Positions 54,984-58,169 of a stretch of 58,169 bases of DNA are shown piece after piece. The position numbers and the translations under genes were made by a program. The notes beneath the pieces were generated by a model that saw only the letters and a list, made by a program, of their open reading frames with translations, was not told the origin of the DNA and did not search any database. Position 1 is the stretch's first letter; every line of letters starts with the position of its first letter. The stretch covers positions 1 to 58,169 of the IMG/VR virus record IMGVR_UViG_3300037258_000189, one strand, 5' to 3'. The DNA comes from a virus.

Positions 54984-57900
54984 CTACTGTGGTGCGCTCG
55001 GCTGCTGGTGCCTGACCATGTCCTGCAGCGCCACGTCCATCATGTGCGCCTGATCCTCGGTCATCGTGCGGCGCAGCGCCTGATAGTCGCGGCCACGGTT
55101 GCTGGGGTGCAGCGTGAAGCGGATCACGCCTGAGATCGCCGCCGGCCGCATCCCCAGCTTGCGCATCTCGATCACCGTCTCGCGGCGCATCTCCTGGCCC
55201 TTGACCTGATCCTCTGGATTGTTCGCGGTCATCAGCGCCTGCGACGTCTTGATCTGGTCGCGCCACCCCGGCATCGCCCGATGTTCTTCGTAGTCGTTCT
55301 GGCGGCGCGCCTGCGCCTCGAAGCCCTTCTCCGGGCCGCCTGGGTAGCCGTGGCTGAACGAGAAGCCCAGTCCCCCGCCGACGATCTGAGCCGCGTTGAA
55401 CGCCGTGTTGCCGTTGCCGTGTAGCATCTGGCCGGCTGCTTTGATCGCCGTCGCCGGCCCGCTGTTCTCGGCCATGTAGAGCGCGATGTCGCCGACCGCG
55501 CGCATCTCGTGCCCGTCGGCGTCCCAGTACGGATCGTAGACCGGGCGGCCGAAGCCGGCATCGTTGCTGAACAGCCCATAGACGGTGCGCGCCACCGGCG
55601 AGAGCGCCGACTTCACCGTGGCAATCGGTGCCTCGAGGTAGTCGGACACGTCCTCGACGAACTTGCCCCAGGCTGGGCGGATGTAGATGCCGGTGCCGTC
55701 GGCCTCGAAGCCGACGAGGATACGGTTTTCCTTGCCGGGCTCGTGCTCCGACATCGGGCCGAGGCCGCGCGGCAGCGTGAGCAGCATGTGCCCGGGGTTC
55801 AGCATCTGCCACGGGTGCGTGACCAGATACTTGCCCTCGCGCTCAAGCCGGCGCCCGTAGCCTGCCATCTCCTCCGTCAGCGGTCGATCCAGCGTCGTGA
55901 GATCGAAGACGGACTGCATCAGGTCGCCGACGCCGTTGTAGATCAGCAAGTCGATCGCGAGCGCCAGGGCCATCGTCCGGCGCAGGGAGCGCGACCATGC
56001 GCGCCGGCGACCGGCGCCGATCATCGCCTGCGTGCCCTTGGGCGGTCCCAGGATCGCGTCCTTGACGGTGCCCAGGTTGCCAAGGCGGTAGGTGCGGCTG
56101 AACAGAAACCAATTCGCGAGATCGGCCGCGAGCTTGCTCATGCTCTCTGCCGGCAACGCGCCGGCCCAGCGGTTGGCCATGTGCCCCGCGAACTTGGCCG
56201 CCTCGGCGGGGCTGTCGCCCTTGTGCAGGCGCTCGCGCTCGAAGTGCAGGTAGAGGCCGGCCTGCAGAGCCCCAACGCGCTCCCACAGCATCCGGTTGTG
56301 TGCCCAGTCGCCAGCCTTGTCGACCGCACGCTTGGCCGCCTCGCTGACGTTCGCGCCGAGCGGGCGCACCAGCAACCCGAGGATCTGCGCTGTCCAGGAG
56401 CGGCCTGGGCGCAGGTCGAACAGATCGCCGGCGTCGCCCTGCTCCCCACGAAAGGCCCATCGCTTGCCGATCGGGTCCATGCCGCCGATCTCGATCGCCC
56501 GACGCATGATGGCCTGATCATGCATCGCGACGCCGCCCTCGCGCATGAACTTGATCGGGATCGGGCTTTTCGTCACAGGCAGCGCGCGGCCGGCGATGAC
56601 CGCAAGGTGCGTGATGCCGTACATGATGCTGGTCATCATGCGGCCCTTGAGGGCCATGTATTCGCGCGTCAGCTTGTCGGTCGGACGGCGGAGCACCGCC
56701 TTCAGCGGCCCCTCGAAGTCCCCGCGCACGTAGATCGGCTGCTTGATCCATACCGGGCTGCCGTCCGCGCGGCTGGCGATCACGGTCCACTTCTTGAACG
56801 CCGCGTTCTGCTCCAGGGTGAACCACCGGCTGCCATCGTCGCCGGTCAGGTGCGGGATGACCCTCTCAAGCTCCGGCACCGTCATGTGCTCGCGGTGCAG
56901 CAGCCGCTCCGTGGTCTTGGTGACGCCGCGCCACGGGTCGATGTTCGGCGTGCCTCCGACCGACACCGTCTGCATGCCGGCGATCCGGCCCGCTGCCTCG
57001 ATGCGGTTGATCAGCATCTTGCCGATAACCGCCTCGTTGATCTGCATCGTCGACAGCACCAGCGTGCGGATGTCCTTGACCACCTTCACGTCCGGCGAGC
57101 CGATCTGCACGATGATGCGCGGCACGTAGAAGGGGATTTCCGCCTCCGGGTCGATCAGACCGGCGGCGACCGCGCGCTGAAATGCGTGCTCGCTCGCGGC
57201 CATTGCGTCACGCACGACCTGCAGTTCGCGCGCCGAGAGCGACGCAAAGCCGCCGGGGACAGGCATCGCAGGCCGCACGGCCGCAGTGATGCGCGCCGCC
57301 TGCTCGGCCACACTCTCGACGTCCGCGGCCTCCCACATTGCGGCCAGCCGGTCGGGCGTGAACTCTTTCGTCATGCCGTCGACCGCCTGCCCAGCCACCC
57401 AGCGAATGAAGCGCCGCCGGTTGGCGAAGTCGCTGGCCAGGTTGCGCGACGTCTCCGTGGCCTTGACGCTGGCCATCGGCGCGACGGCCATCTGCAGCAT
57501 GTCGGTGATATCGAAGAACTTGCCCGCGACGGTGCCCAGCGCGTTCCCCGCGATCGGCAGTTGCGCGAGATAGTCCTCGACCTTGCGGCTGACCGGCAGA
57601 TCCGGGTTCCATGGCGGCTGCGGCGGCCGCGCCATCTGGTGGAACCACGGGGCGTCAGGATTGTCCTGATCGACGTCGTCCCAGCTTTCCGGCTTGGTCC
57701 ACTCGTCGGCCGCCTCACCGCGCGCGCTGCGCAGTTCCTGCACCTCGGTTTCGTCGGGGCGCTCGAGCGACACGACCGGCTTGCCCTTGGTGACCGCCGC
57801 CAGCACGGCCGCCGCCTTGTCGCCGCCCGGGATGAAGTAGCGCGTCACGTAGGAGATGCGTTCGCTGAACACGCCGGCGTCGCGCATCTCGCGATCGTAT

Positions 57901-58169
57901 TTCCAATCGGGGCCGACCAGCTCGATGCGCTTCTGGTTGGCCACCAGCGAGCGCTTGATGCGCCAGTCGTTGGCGAGCGTGGCCGTGCCGCCGCCGCGGA
58001 TCACTGCCAGCACGTCGGCGTCGGTGAAGGTGCGCTTCGCGCGCTCGGCGCCCAGAGCCTTCAGCGTCTTGTCCACGCTCTTGGCGTCGATCACCCGGGC
58101 CAGCATCTTCTCGCCCTTGTCGGTCTGCAGCCGGAAAATCTTCGGGTTGCCGCCCAGGCGGTCCCAGAT
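54984..58169 (-). CDS. Large internal virion/ejection protein, C-terminal part (runs off right edge)
   Basis: 1061 codons are visible, open from base 58169 to the stop at 54984-54986, so the gene starts beyond the window. The frame is exactly continued by the gene that leaves the window at base 1. Alpha/beta middle (for example YFIPGGDKAAAVLAAVTKGK near the window edge), charged and helical stretches, one hydrophobic segment (SLRRTMALALAIDLLIYNGV) and PYDPYWDADGHEMRAVGDIA-type elements, with no recognised enzyme motif. Size and position after the gp7-like and transglycosylase-like proteins fit a large DNA-ejection protein. Confidence 0.65.
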   Translation of the reverse strand: MWDRLGGNPKIFRLQTDKGEKMLARVIDAKSVDKTLKALGAERAKRTFTDADVLAVIRGGGTATLANDWRIKRSLVANQKRIELVGPDWKYDREMRDAGVFSERISYVTRYFIPGGDKAAAVLAAVTKGKPVVSLERPDETEVQELRSARGEAADEWTKPESWDDVDQDNPDAPWFHQMARPPQPPWNPDLPVSRKVEDYLAQLPIAGNALGTVAGKFFDITDMLQMAVAPMASVKATETSRNLASDFANRRRFIRWVAGQAVDGMTKEFTPDRLAAMWEAADVESVAEQAARITAAVRPAMPVPGGFASLSARELQVVRDAMAASEHAFQRAVAAGLIDPEAEIPFYVPRIIVQIGSPDVKVVKDIRTLVLSTMQINEAVIGKMLINRIEAAGRIAGMQTVSVGGTPNIDPWRGVTKTTERLLHREHMTVPELERVIPHLTGDDGSRWFTLEQNAAFKKWTVIASRADGSPVWIKQPIYVRGDFEGPLKAVLRRPTDKLTREYMALKGRMMTSIMYGITHLAVIAGRALPVTKSPIPIKFMREGGVAMHDQAIMRRAIEIGGMDPIGKRWAFRGEQGDAGDLFDLRPGRSWTAQILGLLVRPLGANVSEAAKRAVDKAGDWAHNRMLWERVGALQAGLYLHFERERLHKGDSPAEAAKFAGHMANRWAGALPAESMSKLAADLANWFLFSRTYRLGNLGTVKDAILGPPKGTQAMIGAGRRRAWSRSLRRTMALALAIDLLIYNGVGDLMQSVFDLTTLDRPLTEEMAGYGRRLEREGKYLVTHPWQMLNPGHMLLTLPRGLGPMSEHEPGKENRILVGFEADGTGIYIRPAWGKFVEDVSDYLEAPIATVKSALSPVARTVYGLFSNDAGFGRPVYDPYWDADGHEMRAVGDIALYMAENSGPATAIKAAGQMLHGNGNTAFNAAQIVGGGLGFSFSHGYPGGPEKGFEAQARRQNDYEEHRAMPGWRDQIKTSQALMTANNPEDQVKGQEMRRETVIEMRKLGMRPAAISGVIRFTLHPSNRGRDYQALRRTMTEDQAHMMDVALQDMVRHQQPSAPQ

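Noticed and set aside
54728-55015. 95-codon plus-strand frame at the convergent junction
   Set aside because: Opposite a DUF3008-like minus gene with a good ribosome site and the end of the large virion gene.

Overview
The window reads as an essentially complete genome of a temperate, short-tailed (podovirus-type) phage of a high-GC bacterium. By eye the G+C is near 65%. It has a P22-like portal, a TerL, a gp4-like head-tail adaptor, a gp10-like tail needle/hub protein, ejection proteins and a beta-helix tailspike, together with an N4 gp56-family major capsid protein and a tyrosine integrase. The host cannot be fixed from sequence alone. A Flp-type pilin and the style of the exported proteins suggest an alphaproteobacterium, at low confidence. 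The two ends appear to join: a minus-strand gene runs off the left edge at base 1 exactly on a codon boundary, and a minus-strand gene enters at base 58169 in the matching frame. The sequence is therefore probably a circularly permuted or circularised genome cut inside a gene of about 1218 codons.

Layout on the circle: (i) A minus-strand late operon starts near 30.55 kb and runs left through an endolysin, TerL, portal, tail fibres, exported/lysis-like proteins, scaffold, major capsid, adaptor, tail proteins and internal virion proteins to base 1, then wraps to 54.78 kb. (ii) A plus-strand island of ten small overlapping genes (30.8-33.9 kb) has its own promoter-like region. (iii) A minus-strand replication/modification block (33.87-40.5 kb) holds a lambda O-like initiator with four palindromic iterons inside its gene, a PAPS-reductase-like protein, a cytosine-C5 methyltransferase and a T7 gp4-like primase-helicase. 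(iv) A long plus-strand early/recombination/lysogeny operon (40.7-54.8 kb) starts with two regulators and carries a PD-(D/E)XK nuclease, a putative annealing protein, an SbcC-like ATPase, a RuvC-like resolvase, a Flp pilin homologue, an XRE regulator, an integrase with a fused Lar-like zinc domain, an ASCH protein and many small proteins. Genes are tightly packed, mostly with ATGA, GTGA, TTGA or TGATG overlaps, and GTG/TTG starts are common.

The strongest unusual features are: a group I intron with an HNH ORF that splits the major capsid gene at a predicted splice site restoring the reading frame; a phage-borne Flp/TAD pilin with Ala instead of Gly before the processing site; a methyltransferase whose motif X lies in the -1 frame, overlapped by a second long reading frame with repeated LPTP motifs that runs into the primase; iterons inside the initiator gene; and a Lar zinc-finger/integrase fusion. 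No tRNA, rRNA or CRISPR array was recognised.
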